Shown piece by piece: positions 47,823 through 58,409 of a stretch of DNA of 64,000 nt. The position numbers and the translations under genes were made by a program. Every line of letters begins with the position of its first letter. Within the stretch, counting starts at the first letter, position 1. The notes under the pieces are model-generated. The model did not search any database. It was not told the origin of the DNA and saw only the letters and a list, made by a program, of their open reading frames with translations. Source of the stretch: Flabesymbios commensalis (Eukaryota > Annelida > Polychaeta > Terebellida > Flabelligeridae); contig OZ024914.1 in assembly GCA_964017125.1 (NCBI GenBank), positions 27,757,073 through 27,821,072 on the forward strand, in the 5' to 3' direction.

Positions 47823-50566
47823 TCAGATCATCTTAGCAATTTTATGAATATCTTCAGTGTGTGAAAGTGGATCCAATTTGTAGGCTATTCTGATGGCCTT
47901 ATTTTGAATGATTTGAAGTTTCTTGATATACGTTTTGGACGCTCCTAAAATTACTGGAGCGCCGTATTCTAGTACTGGACGTATATAACTTTTATATAGT
48001 CTCATTGGTGTTTTGGGTTTACAGCCCCACTTTTAGCCGCTCAGGGGTTTGAGCAGACCAAGGCGTTGCCTTCCTTTCTTGGCGTTTTCATCTATATGAG
48101 CATTAAAAGTCAGCTTCTTATCTAAAATTACTCCTAGCAATTTTGCTTGCTGTACTGCAGTGAGTTTTTCGCCAAAAAGTTCTAGTTCTATATTTTTCTT
48201 AGTTTTAAGCATTATAAGCTGCGTTTTCTTAGCATTTAGTTTTATTCTCCACTTGGAGCACCATGCTTCTAGGTCTGATAAAACTTTGGCTAGCCTATAA
48301 TTAATTGTTTTTTCACTTTTAGCAAAAGCTCAAAATCCCAGGTCGTCTGCGAACTGAGAGACCCCTACTGTATTACTGTAGGGATCTATTTTCCTGTCAG
48401 TTATAAATGAAGACATTAATCTTACTATTTTATCTGGTAAATTTGTATTCATTAATTTATATCTTAGTCCGTTGTGCCATACGGAATCAAAAGCTTTTTC
48501 TATATCTATAAGGATTGCAGCTCCTTTATGGTGACGGCTATGTGCTATGTGCGCATCATCAGCTAGTCTGAGAATGTGTTCCATAGCACATCTTTTATTT
48601 ATATAGCCAATTTGCTATTTAATAAAGAAATTTTCTTCTTCTAATTTACTGCGCATTCTATGAGCAATTATTTTTTCAAAAGTTTGCCTATGCAACTTAA
48701 TAAACTGATTGGTCTATAGTTAGTTGGAATTTTATTGTCTTTTTTAGGCTTTGGGAGCATAATTCCTTGAGCTTCCTTCCATTTACCCGGAAAATACCCT
48801 ATTTTTAGGCACTGATTGTACATAGTTTTTAAATTCTCAAATACTATTTATGGACATTTTTTAATTATAGTGTATTTAATTCCGTCTGCTCCTGGAGCAG
48901 ACCTACCTTTGGTCCTATCTAATTGTAGTTTTATTTCTTGAATCGAAATATCCCTGAGTAGTATACTATCGTCGCCATCTTCTACTTTATTTTCTTCAAG
49001 AGTTGAAAAAAGCTGCGATTTTTCATTTCATTTACCCTATTTTTAGGCACTGATTGTACATAGTTTTAAATTTCTCAAATACTATACATGTGGACATTTT
49101 TTAATTATAGTGTATCTAATTCCGTCTGCTCCTGGAGCAGACCTACCTTTGGTCCTATCTAATTGTAGTTTTATTTCTTGAATCGAAATATCCCTGAGTA
49201 GTATACTATCGTCGCCATCTTCTACTTTAATTTCTTTTAGAGTTGAAAAAAGCTGCTATTTTTCATTTATAGCGTTATCTATTAAATCTTTAAATTCATC
49301 ATAAAAAATTTCACCTGTGTGAGTATTATGAATTTTGCCTAAAGATTCAGCGAACGTGGTTGCTTTTTCTAAGTCGTTTTGAGTTAAATTACCATTTTAT
49401 TTAATTAATGGCTTGGATGCGCCGCCTGATTTCTTACCATTAATACTATTAATAGTTTTCCAAAATTCTCTAGAGTCTTTAGTTTCGTCTAGTTTTTTCG
49501 TTTGCTGATTCCAAAATTCTTCTCTATCTTTGTTTACTTGTTTACATACTAAGTTGTTTGATTGATTAAATAGAGTTTTATCCTCTGCTTTTTGCGTATT
49601 TTTAGCTAAGCGTCTAATTTGTCTCTTTAATTTAATAATTTTCATTGTTTCATTTGAAATAAAAAATACTTTATCTTTACGTTTTGCTTTAGGACACACT
49701 TTATTTAGCCCTTCTTTAATTATATTGCTTATTTTTTCGTTAGCTAAGTCTAGTTCCTCTGGTGTTTCAGGTTCGAGTCTATCTAAGTTATTTATAATTT
49801 CTTTATTAAACCTGCTCCAATCTGTTTTTACATGTTGTAGAATTTCTCTCTGAAATTGTTTTTGAATTTGCGGTGAAGCTAAAGTTAAATGAACTGGCAA
49901 ATGATCTGAGCCATCGCCTACATCACATGATTGGATGCGTGACGCCATCTGGCGGCTAACTAGCGCTAAATCTAGTAGATCGCCGCTAGAGGACGTCCCT
50001 GGTCTATAAGTTACAGTGCTGTCGTTAGTGATTAGTAGGTCTAATTCTTCAATTATGTTAAATAGAATGTCTCCGTTAGTATTTCCTACTTTACATCCGA
50101 AAAAAGTATGCTTACAATTAAAATCTCCCATAAAAATTGAAAGTGGATATGAATTAATTATATACCTGAAATTCTCAATGTTTGGTTGAATATGTGGCGG
50201 GTTATAATTAGTTGCTAATGCCACTGTCTTACCTTGTGATTTGAAGTTTATTGCCAAAAATTCTTCGTTAAAATCTGAAGTATCTATTTCATTAAATTTG
50301 ATATCTTTTCTAATTAAAATAGCTACACCGCCTGCTGCTTGCTGCAGGCGCCCATTAGGATTAATTACATTTCTTTCTTTTCTGATAATGTTATAATTTG
50401 GAATTCTGATTCTAGTTTGCTCTCTAAGTCTAGTTTTATTTAAAGTCACAAAATGTGGTTTATATTCTTTTAAATAGTTAATTGGTTCAGTCCTTCTTTT
50501 ATATAGTCCGCTAATGTTAGCATGAATAATTTGAACGTTTTTAGTTGGTGGTAAACTGTTATCCAT
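47823..50566 (-). pseudogene. LINE ORF2 (endonuclease and reverse transcriptase), decayed
   Basis: The first 389 codons (50566-49397) form an APE-type endonuclease: IIHANISGL at residues 13-21, GDFN at 147-150, DLLDLALVS at 196-204 and SDHLPV at 220-225. The usual catalytic Glu position reads LNKTRL (Lys at 44) instead of LNETRL, so cleavage is probably lost. After a stop at 49397 the RT follows in pieces: 'KGRSAPGADGI', 'IPTN*RPISLLS' and FADDLGF near 48345. The block that normally holds PQGSxxSPLL between ITDRK and FADD is missing. A direct duplication of about 237 bp interrupts the RT start. Confidence 0.85.
48798..49270. repeat. Tandem duplication inside the LINE
   Basis: 'ccctatttttaggcactgat' occurs at 48798 and 49035 and the following about 230 bp match with few changes up to 'gagttgaaaaaagctgc'. 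The joint carries 'tttcatttcattt'. Each copy encodes the same RT segment (APGADGI), so the duplication occurred within the element. Confidence 0.9.
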
Positions 50567-50702
50567 ATTTTATAAGTACTGTACTGTACTTAGCCCTACT
50601 TTAGTTTTTCCTACTTTAGTTAGGTTTTTACTGGTGAGTACTGTACTGTACTAGACCTAGTAAAAACGGCCCTACTTTTTCTACTTTAGGTTTAGGTTGT
50701 AC

Positions 50703-52295
50703 TCACAAGTCTTTTGGAAGTTGGAGTAAGTAGTCTCTGATGGTCAGTGGGGAGACGTTCGCTCTGAAGGCCCAGTTGACTGATTTGCTGGCTATGTGTG
50801 GTACGTCATCTGGCTCCATCGTTCCTGCGTTCATGGCTCTGGCGTACAGAATCGTGTGGGCTGAAATAAAGAGTGCAACTCGAGTCAAATCATTATCTGA
50901 CAAGTTTAAAATTGGTAAATCGGGTAACTCACCTCGTGCGGCCTTCTTGGGCTGCTCTGGCTGCTCAGCACGTTCGCTCTGGCGCTGGTGCTGAGCTGGC
51001 GCAGGTTTCTTGCTGGCTGCTTGAGTGCCACGATGTCGCTGGCCTTCTCTCTTCTCAGCAATCTTCCTCTTCACCTCTATCGCTCTAGGGCATCTTCCGT
51101 CAGACGCCAGGTGATTTCCTGTACAGTTGGCGCAGTAGCTGGCTTTGGCTGTGCATTCAGCTCTTCTGTGGGGTCCGGCGCACTTCCCGCATCTCACGTC
51201 TCGTGCTATGCAGGAGTCCTGGGCATGGCCGAATCGTTGGCACCTGTAGCATTGCAGAATTCTGGTCTTCTTCTTGTACTCCTCAGTTCTGTAGGAGTGA
51301 GTACCGATGAGGAGACGGCTGTTCTTGGTTGCTGCCTCCATCTCTTCCTTCTTCTTGAAAGTGACCTTCACTTTCGGGATGCCACGTCCTGATGTTCTGT
51401 TGATGAAGCGCACTACCTTCACCTTCAGTCCTTGTTCTTCCATGATGGCAGCCTCTATATCTTCCTCTTCTGCCCTGATGTCGACGACTTTCACAACTAC
51501 GCTGAGGGAGTCTTCGACCTTGGCCTCGGCTGACTTCTTTGGTGGCCTGAAGATCGCTGAAGTTCCTATGAGGCCGCTTTCTTTGTCAGGGACTCGTAGA
51601 TCGTCTTGGAGTCCTCTTCTGTTTCCGGGAAGATGAGCAGGTCCTTTGCCATCGTCCTCCTAGTCTCACTTACCTTGATGTTCATGTGTCTAGTCCACTT
51701 GATGAACGTAAGATGGCTCGTTGAGTAGACTGCTCTTGGCAGGTTTACGCCGACGATTGGTTGGACCCTCTGCTTCTTTTCTTCCTTCTTTTCTGATGTT
51801 GCGGAGAGCTGTTCCTGACGCTCCTTTTTTTTCTTTTGCTTCTTCTCTTCTTTCTTTCTCCTCACTGCTGGTTGGAATTGTCGTCCAATCTGATCGTTCG
51901 CCATCTGACAGAATATCTTCTTCTTCAGCCAGGGGGGTGGCGAGAATTTATTCTGCTGGAGATATTGCTGCCTCCATCATCTCTTCTGGCATCTCAGTCT
52001 CGTCGATCTTCTCTGGGGACTCGGTGCGCTGTTTCTTGGATGGGGAGCCTCCCAGACCTAACTCTATATACTCATTCGCTGTTTTAGACAGCGCCGTCAA
52101 CTTGCTGGATCTTAAGCTAAGCTTGTCTCCATCGAGGGGTCTCATCACTGCGGTTGATGGACGACACCTCTTCCTTGGCGTTTTCACGGGGGTCACCTGT
52201 ATTGGCGTCCCTGGTATGCTTGCATACTTCTCAAAATAATTCGTTGTAATTTCACTGGTAATTGTGGAAAAAACACATGCTCTTGCAGAAAACAT
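50703..52295 (-). pseudogene. LINE ORF1 (gag-like, three zinc knuckles)
   Basis: Three consecutive open pieces in different frames: N-terminal 52295-51948, a Lys/Glu-rich piece 51904-51566 (EEKKQKKKKERQEQ), and 51494-50703 with three CCHC knuckles: CYRCQRFGHAQDSC, CGKCAGPHRRAEC and CANCTGNHLASDGRC. ORF1 proteins of this kind bind the LINE RNA and form the RNP. The C terminus after the knuckles is Gln/Ala-rich, then a short globular stretch ending LLQLPKDL. The pieces are separated by frame changes, so no full-length product can be made from this copy. Confidence 0.85.
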
Positions 52296-52510
52296 GGAGT
52301 AGAATGTACCTTAGCTTGTGTAAATAGGCAAAGTGTGGATGAGGTGTCTGATATTGTTGATTAGTTATTCATTTTATTTTGTTCAAAAGTTGTATAATTG
52401 TTAAAGCAGAAGAGGGCAGATAACACATGCCAGCTGGACACAATGTTTACTAATATTTGATGGTAACAAACTACATACATGTATATGATGTAGGGTTTCA
52501 TAAGTTCGTA

Positions 52511-53147
52511 TTTTTCAATTGACTTATCAATTATGTGAGTTTTTGATATATTTGGCAGTCTTTTTTATTCTTTTTTTAATGACATAATATCGAACATTAT
52601 CACATTTACCTTTCAATGCCAGAGTGAATAAATGTATTATACATAAGTTTGCCTTTGTTAGTTCTATAAAGAAAGTTTTTTTTAATTTTCTAAATTGCGA
52701 TAGCGGCCATCTTATAACATTTTTTCTGCGCGGATTGTCTGGGACTTTTTTAAATGCATTTTAAGCATGCCGATGAACATAAATCCGCTGAGAAACCGTC
52801 TCAGACAAATTTGTTCATCAAACCATGTTCCGCTTTTTCAATTGACGTATTAATTATGTGACTTTTTGACATATTTGGCAGTCATTTTTATTCCCCTTTC
52901 AATGAAATAATACTGAAAATGCGTTTATCACATTTCGTCGCCTCGGAGCTAAAGGATCCTATCTGCCACTCTGACGAGTGTCAGATAGGATCCTTTAGCT
53001 CCGAGGCGACGATTTATCTTTTAATGCCAGTACGAATAAATGTATTACACATCAGTTTGTATTTGTTAGTTCATTTTAGGCATGCCAATGAACATAAATC
53101 CGCTGAGAAACCTTCTCCGACAATTTTTGTTGAACCTTAGCACTTTG
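52511..53147. repeat. Tandem duplication, about 320-bp unit, two diverged copies
   Basis: 52511-52833 and 52834-53147 match in order: 'tttttcaattgac', 'atatttggcagtc', 'aataaatgtatta', 'tgaacataaatccgctgaga'. The second copy holds an extra 76-bp hairpin (52936-53011) and lacks an approximately 80-bp stretch near 52680-52750. Confidence 0.85.
52936..53011. mobile_element. 76-bp hairpin insertion
   Basis: Arms of 36 nt with 35 matches: 'cgtcgcctcggagctaaagg' outward half, tip 'tatctgccactc', loop 'tgac', then the inverse. The first copy of the surrounding duplication reads 'tcacatttacctttcaatgc' with no hairpin, and ATTT lies on both sides of the insert, so it looks like an insertion with a 4-bp target duplication. 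Non-coding. Confidence 0.85.
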
Positions 53148-53329
53148 CTTACTGAACTAATTAGCAGCATTGTGATTTCAGCTAAATTATACAAAGATTG
53201 ATAGTAATAGTATGTAAATATATCTAAGACTGTGATTGAAAGTGATGTGACGTGAGTGGTCACACTCCCCTAACGTGTGTGACCGACGTGCGCGCTATGC
53301 ACTCATATTAATGGACCCCCACCAACTGT

Positions 53330-54600
53330 ACTGTGGATCTAGGCAAGATTCCAATTAGCATTTTCTTAGACATTTCAAAGGTATTCGCCACAACACTCGA
53401 TCACACTTATATTTTAGAAAAACTAAAATTTTACGGTAATTATGGCAATGAAATAATATTATATACATTATTCACCAAACAGAATACAATTTGTCCCGTT
53501 TAAAAAACAAAAAAATCGTAGTAGTAGTAGTAGTAGTAGTAGTAGTACTAGTAGCATACTAGAATATTGCTTAACGTCACTTTGCAGCACAAATAGTCAT
53601 ATAAATGAGAATGTCTTAGGCCTACGCTATAGTAAGTGCAGACTGTCGATGAAATGAATGATGTACAGATGGTGATGTGAGGGTGGGGTGATAGGGCATG
53701 GTGGGTTATTGACAGTATTTTCGTCACTCGCACGATAAAGGGTTCTGGGCATGTCTAGGGGATTAGCCCCCATACATACGCCAAGACGGCCAGATACCCA
53801 CAAAAAAGCGTCTCGTGAAAACTTACAACAACAATACATTTTTATCATAAAAATGAAAGACATATCATCAGCCAGTATTTTTTAAATTTATTGATCATAT
53901 ACGCCGATGATGCTACTCTTTATAAAAAAATATGTTCATGATATAAATAATATAAGGCGCCCAAGTCACATTATAAACCTGGCGTTAAAAAAAGATTAAT
54001 TGGTTACACCTGAATAAATTAATTGTCTATATATGATAAATGCACCATCTAAATACATGTATATTATTTTTCTTATTTTCAGCGTCAGCTAAATGTTCCT
54101 TTATTATAAATATCTTGGCATAACATTAGATAAACTCTTTATAATAGTTTGATTTTACCTCACTTGCATTATGGGGTATGCTTATGGTAAACGCATTTTT
54201 AAATTCAAAAACACTATTCGAGTCATAACATCTTACTGTGTTATTTGTATTTGCTCAGTAAAAAACTGCGAATGATGTGGTATGCATTATATTATAACTA
54301 TTTTTGAATCAATCATATCAACGTTGCTACGTGTTTTTCTCAAAATGATGGCTTGTGCAAGCGACATATCTTCGTCTTAACGAGGGTCTCCTTGTCACGT
54401 TTTAAATGTTTATGTTATTTATCATAACTTCAAAAATTCATGTTGTCTTCGTCTAAGAAACACTCGAAAATACATGTGAACAAAACTATCCCTTTGTTAT
54501 GAATAAGTGGGTGATGAGACATTGATTGTGATTCTTAAGACGAAACTAAATAAATACCTTAGTCTATCATGTGTGTCTTCTACAAGTGATAATAAACATG
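53330..54600 (+). mobile_element. LINE relic with reverse-transcriptase motifs
   Basis: 53340-53460 reads 'GKIPISIFLDISKVF' and 'HTYILEKLKFYGNYG', matching the RT block with the first catalytic Asp (usually FLDLSKAFD). 53890-53920 reads HIYADDATLYKK, the YADD motif. 54105-54190 gives 'YKYLGITLDKL' and 'YLTCIMGYA', the thumb and post-thumb blocks. Between the first two lies about 400 bp that includes an AGT microsatellite and does not read as RT. Multiple frame changes. It ends 300 bp upstream of the intact GPCR gene. Confidence 0.75.
53518..53554. repeat. (AGT)n microsatellite
   Basis: About 12 units of GTA/AGT with one interruption at 'agtactagtag'. Confidence 0.9.
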
Positions 54601-54880
54601 ATAAGTGAAGGTGTGTTTGATGCATTTATCGATATAGCCATACTCCATTTTTTGTTGATCTTTATGTATAATGTATTGGCAACCCATTATTAGCAATTAC
54701 TATATTTTCTTGTTTTGATTATTTGTCGCACGTCTGGATGAAAATGTGTTGTTGGCAAAATAGATTATGTAATTGAACTAGTTGAATATGATGCTTTAGA
54801 AAAAAATATTGTAAATACTATTGTCATTGTCACTATAAATACACTATGTTAAGATGAACATCGGCTTAAATGTTTTAGTT

Positions 54881-54890
54881 TATTTTTCAG
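54881..54890 (+). promoter_or_regulatory. Possible splice acceptor in the GPCR 5' UTR
   Basis: 'gtttatttttcag' ends at 54890, 22 bases before the start codon; a pyrimidine tract plus CAG suggests a 5' UTR exon joined here. Not proven. Confidence 0.35.
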
Positions 54891-54912
54891 TATTTCAATC
54901 GATGACCTCATA

Positions 54913-57720
54913 ATGGAAGCCACGACAGATCAAAATGACATAGGCCTAATGACCACCGATGTAAATACTTATACGAGTGATGGCGAAGGCAGTGAAGGGA
55001 GTGACATAAGCTCGTCAGATAAAATTGTGCAAACGATTTGCATCACCACAGGAACGCTTGGAGTTTTGGGTAACAGTTTTGTTTTGGTGGTCATCTTGAG
55101 TTTCACACGCATGCGCAAGAAGGTGGCGAACTACTTTATAATCAACCAGAGTCTGGTGGATCTACTGGCGGCCATGTTGACAATAGCGACATACGCCACC
55201 AAGTCAATGTCCCTGAGTAAGTCTTTGTCGCCTTATCAGCAGGATGTCCTCTGCAGGCTGTGGCTTTCCACCTTTCCGCTCTGGTTTGCTCTCACGTCCT
55301 CCACCTACAACCTGGTAGTGCTGACGTTGGAGCGGTACTTCAAGCTGGTGCACCCCGTGACTCACAATAATGTGTTCACGTCCCGCAAGGCTCTGTTTGC
55401 CATCGGCTGTGTCTGGCTCATTGGTCCTCTCTACCACGCATCAACACTCGTTCCCACCACACGCATGGTAGACAACCAGTGCGTTGTTGGAGCCATCTGG
55501 CCCACAAGGGTGATGCAGAAGCTGTATGGCTTCAGTACCGTAATCTTGTTATATATTCTGCCTATCACTCTGCAGGTAAGTTTACCATGAAAAATAATTG
55601 ATAAAAAATATGTTTGGTTTTTCTAGTAGTTTGCCGAGTTAGCCATGCATTTTCACCATCCTGCCTTTTTAATTTGCCATCTCCAGTGTTGTCATTTTGA
55701 TAAGAGTCATTTTCAAAGTCAAATGAGGCATGCTATCAAAATCAATGAATTCACTCTCTTTTGCAATCTAATCGATGATATGTCCAAATGCAGGCTTACC
55801 TTAATTTAAAAAAACTAATTTAACTTTTTTTTAGCTTACTGTAGATACAGCTAAACAGCCTTGCTTGCGCCACAATTCCATGCCGTGCCGAAAGTTCATT
55901 TTTGCCTAGAAATGCTTCTTGATGTCATGTTTTGCACAAATTGAATATTTAATGATCTAAAAATCACCTTGAGATGATGTAAGGTACCTTTCTAAAATAT
56001 TAACATGTAATTAAACAATTTAACATGAAGTAAAATACAGTTTTGTTGATTATCCTAGCAAGTGGCGAGAAAACACGGATAATTGGCCATGTTTGCATGT
56101 CTAGGCTAAATTTATTGTCTGAGAAAAAGAAGCTGGTATGGTATAGAATTAGATCTGGTAATTTTCCACTCTGTGACGACACAGAGTGGCAAGTCACGGA
56201 GTACCATTTTAAAACATTTGGAAAAAAGTTATTTCAACATATTTTTTCTATGTAAGTTATGATATTCTATTGCCAAAAATATAAATCATATGCCATATTT
56301 ACAGTCAGGTCCTTAATCAGTGTGTGAGAAAACACGAAAGCTGTATGTTATATGGCAGGTAGGGATAGTATTTTGCCACACGGGATCACGTGGTACACTG
56401 ACAGATAATATTCATAAACTTTTTTGACAAAACCACTATTAACCTATGAGCAATAAGTACAGAAGTTAGCCAACCTATTCATTCAGCCCGTCAGAAAAAT
56501 TCTAGATTAAATCATCATGAATTTCCGTTTCATATATGATACATTACACAGAACACTGTGTATGAGTCTCAGACAGACACAGATAGCATGTGCGTCTCAA
56601 AGGGCCGACAGAGGTGTATGTCTCACCCACCCCTCCCCCTCCATGAGATGTGTAGCCTACACATCTGCGCCAGCCGCTCACAGAACGTTTAGCAGAACAT
56701 TCGGTCAATCACAAGCTTACTACAATCGGTTGAAAGTGAACCATCCGCAAAATTTAACATGCAGGGTAGCAGTGCCTAGCAGTTGGCAGTGTGATAATAC
56801 ATTTAATTGTACACTCCAAGTCAATGGTACCGCCCAGGGAACAGAGTGGTTTTTTGAGGTAGCTATATATATAAAGGCCTATATTAATCTGCAGTGTCTA
56901 TGGTCATTATTTATTTTAATATTGTTCATTTTATTGGTACAAATGCCGCTTTGTACTTGATGGACTCGAATGTTTCAGTATAAATCAAATGGTTATTAAC
57001 GCTTACAACGCTGGCATATGTTTGTATATTCCATGTAGACCAAAGAGGTTTCTTTCAATTTGAAATCATCATAAATGTCTTAGTTAGCTCTTTCCGCTTC
57101 ATTTGAAGACCTATGCTATGGGTCTACGGCCATTAGAAATATTTTAATTCTTAATTTTTAATTCTTAAGGGGATCGTCTTTATACCTCAGAATCTGAAGT
57201 CTACAGACGTCAGATTCTAACATACAAATCAGACGGTCCCCGTGCCGAAAGGATTAATTTGAGCTATTTTCTGATGTGAAGTATTTGTATGTGCACATAA
57301 TGTGTAAAGGGTTATGGATGAAGTGTTTGTTTGCAGGCATACTGTTATCTGCGCATATGGTTGGCTCTACGAGAGAGATCCCGCGCTCAACAGAATGGCG
57401 CTTCTACCGCCCAGAACCAGTTCTCACGAGCCCAGGGAAACGTGCTGAAGACGCTGATCATAGTCAGCATCTGCTACGTCATTTGCTGGAGCAGTAACCA
57501 GATCATTTACCTGCTTTTCAATATGGGATTGACCAGCGTGGACTTTTCTGGTCCATTCTACCACTTCAGTGTGGTGTTGGTGTTCGCTAACTCCTGTATC
57601 AACCCGTTTATTTACATTTACAAATACGAAGAGTTTCAAAAAGGCATGCGACAATTGTTTTGTAAAAAGAAAAATCAGATTCTTCCTGATATTCCTATCA
57701 CGATCAGTCGAATTGCCTGA
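54913..57720 (+). CDS. Class A (rhodopsin-family) GPCR, neuropeptide-receptor-like, two coding exons
   Basis: Exons 54913-55575 and 57337-57720 join in phase 0 (CTGCAG|GTAAGT ... TTGCAG|GCATAC) into 348 residues. An acidic Ser/Thr-rich N terminus (1-38) precedes seven membrane segments. Key residues: N54 in GNS (TM1), D83 in SLVDLL (TM2), C114 and C190 (the TM3-loop 2 disulfide pair), E140-R141-Y142 (the DRY motif as ERY), W168 (TM4), P217 (TM5) and N310-P311 in NPFIY (TM7). TM6 reads CWSS, so the usual CWxP proline is Ser274. A basic tail with Cys330 (possible palmitoylation) ends at 348. The intron falls in TM5. The ligand is unknown; the look is galanin/peptide-receptor-like. The frame is intact with consensus splice sites, so the gene is probably active. 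The start is the first ATG of the open frame. Confidence 0.9.
55576..57336 (+). other. GPCR intron (1761 bp)
   Basis: GT-AG intron with 'gtaagt' donor and 'gtttgtttgcag' acceptor. It contains a TTAA MITE (56996-57257) 80 bp before the acceptor and a short hairpin 'ccactctgtg'/'cacagagtgg' at 56167-56192. The open frame at 56517-56960 inside it has no recognisable domain. Confidence 0.85.
56996..57257. mobile_element. TTAA-flanked MITE, copy 2, in the GPCR intron
   Basis: Starts TTAACGCTTACAACGCTGG and ends GTGCCGAAAGGATTAA, with interior 'gggtctacggccattagaaa' shared with 9265-9485 and array A. Terminal inverted text is TTAACSCTT... with changes. Non-coding. Confidence 0.65.
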
Positions 57721-57799
57721 AGCCTGCCCACCAAATCCTATCTACAAGGCTGCAACTGATCATAAAAACATGGAAAGTCATGATTTTTAGGACCAACAT

Positions 57800-58100
57800 G
57801 AATTGTTATGAAAAAGTCAAGATTTTATCCGTTTACCATCATGGATTGTCACATTTTTCATTTTTTATATTTTTTACAGTAAAAATTATGTTTTGTCCAT
57901 TAAAACAAAATGTTAATAGTTCATTGGAAGTCAAAAAAAGTCATAATATTATCCGTTCACCATCATTGATTGTCACATTTTCCATTTAAATTTTGTTTTC
58001 TAGCACACATGCAAGATCTTTATATTTACAGTAAAATCATGTTTTGTCAATTGAAAAAGAAAAGTTAATAGTTCATGGTTCAATCATTAAAGTCATGATT
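57800..58100. repeat. Tandem duplication in the GPCR 3' flank
   Basis: 'ttatccgtttaccatcatgg' (57825) and 'ttatccgttcaccatcattg' (57950), followed in each case by 'attgtcacattt', 'tacagtaaaa', 'atgttttgtc' and 'gttaatagttcat'. Two diverged copies of roughly 125-160 bp, probably 3' UTR or just beyond. Confidence 0.75.
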
Positions 58101-58340
58101 TCTAATTTTCAAGTTCATTGGAAACCCCGTATCTATGTATTTGTCCAAAACTGGAAGCATAGAACCTAGGCGATGACCATCGTGCCTCCAAATGGGACGT
58201 ATTTTAAACAAATAATGTCCTTGTCTTATGTGTAATAAGAAACAACGCGCGGCCTGATTTATCAGTGAATGTCAAAGGGCGATTTGCAGAAATACCGATT
58301 GATGATCTGTGCAGTTAGTTTAGAATAATAGGCTGACGTC

Positions 58341-58408
58341 CCCTTAGATATGGAAGTGTGTATCTGTCACTTCACAAAGTGGCAGATACACCCTTCCATA
58401 CCCAAGGG
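58341..58408. repeat. 68-bp hairpin related to the one at 52936
   Basis: Arms of 32 nt, 28 paired: 'cccttagatatggaag' ... 'tatctgtcactt', loop 'caca', then 'aagtggcagata' ... 'cttccatacccaaggg'. The tip TATCTGYCACT is shared with the 76-bp hairpin although the lower stems are unrelated. No empty site is available here. Confidence 0.75.
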
Positions 58409-58409
58409 C

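Larger units (their letters stand above)
47660..52310 (-). mobile_element. Jockey-like LINE, nearly full length, broken
   Basis: Minus strand, about 4.6 kb: ORF1 with zinc knuckles (52295 to 50703), then ORF2 with an endonuclease (50566 to 49397) and a decayed reverse transcriptase (49396 to 47823). The order and spacing are those of Jockey-group elements. No target duplication or A-tail was identified, so the outer ends are approximate. The left end abuts a pair of palindromic elements. Internal duplication, missing RT block and frame changes mark it as inactive. Confidence 0.88.

Noticed and set aside
50740-52239. Plus-strand open frames of up to 172 codons opposite LINE ORF1
   Set aside because: They are antisense shadows of the zinc-knuckle ORF1, whose motifs are clear on the minus strand.
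56517-56960. 147-codon open frame in the GPCR intron as an alternative exon or gene
   Set aside because: No domain and no convincing splice sites in frame with the receptor.
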